DNA of 64,000 nt from Trichobilharzia regenti (lineage: Eukaryota; Platyhelminthes; Trematoda; Strigeidida; Schistosomatidae), in NCBI GenBank assembly GCA_944472135.2, contig OX235265.1:88320984-88384983 (forward strand), given 5' to 3'; not shown here. More notes on this DNA, generated by a model that did no database searches, was not told the DNA's origin, and saw only the letters and a list, made by a program, of their open reading frames with translations. The stretch's first letter is position 1.

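Overview
The window looks like a blood-fluke (Schistosoma or a close schistosomatid) chromosome. It is AT-rich and holds one very long-intron gene. Between the exons lie tRNA-derived short elements, one family of which matches the S. mansoni Sm-alpha hammerhead SINE, plus RTE-type LINE pieces and a Penelope-like element end. I cannot separate S. mansoni, the S. haematobium group or Trichobilharzia by eye. No bacterial-type operon, CRISPR array or complete non-coding RNA gene was seen.

Gene content. A single host gene fills the window on the minus strand: a large cadherin of the Fat/Dachsous kind. I could join twelve exons by splice signals and reading phase (62440-64000, 60040-60874, 57686-57879, 55101-55296, 54642-54721, 51869-52049, 44661-44863, 42134-42416, 32775-32932, 26144-26471, 18592-18939, 14943-15538). 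All junctions agree in phase and give 1654 continuous codons. The gene runs off the upper edge on its 5' side, and its last visible donor (14942) points to more exons below the window or to ones I missed. Introns reach 9.2 kb, and the last one exceeds 14.9 kb.

Repeat content. For lack of database names I call the dispersed families A to G. A, B (Sm-alpha-like) and E are tRNA-headed SINEs whose bodies carry a hammerhead ribozyme or its relic. C and D share one tRNA head but have unrelated bodies. F is the 3' end of a LINE. G is an unclassified ~430-bp repeat. RTE reverse-transcriptase copies, one with an intact YADD domain (29.0-30.4 kb), are scattered in both orientations. A Penelope-like GIY-YIG end sits at 15.9-16.9 kb. 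A mosaic 28S rRNA pseudogene lies at about 34.5-35.1 kb. A small C/D-snoRNA-like insert with an 11-bp target duplication lies inside a family A copy at 59.56-59.66 kb.

Most striking. Three SINE families that differ in sequence share one ribozyme plan: stem I of six pairs, a stem II that differs between families by paired changes, GAAA, and a self-complementary stem III octamer before the cleavage-site C. The family A copy at 12870-12918 has every core position intact. Two foldback dimers of family A (40.9 kb and 48.8 kb) both turn around inside this ribozyme.
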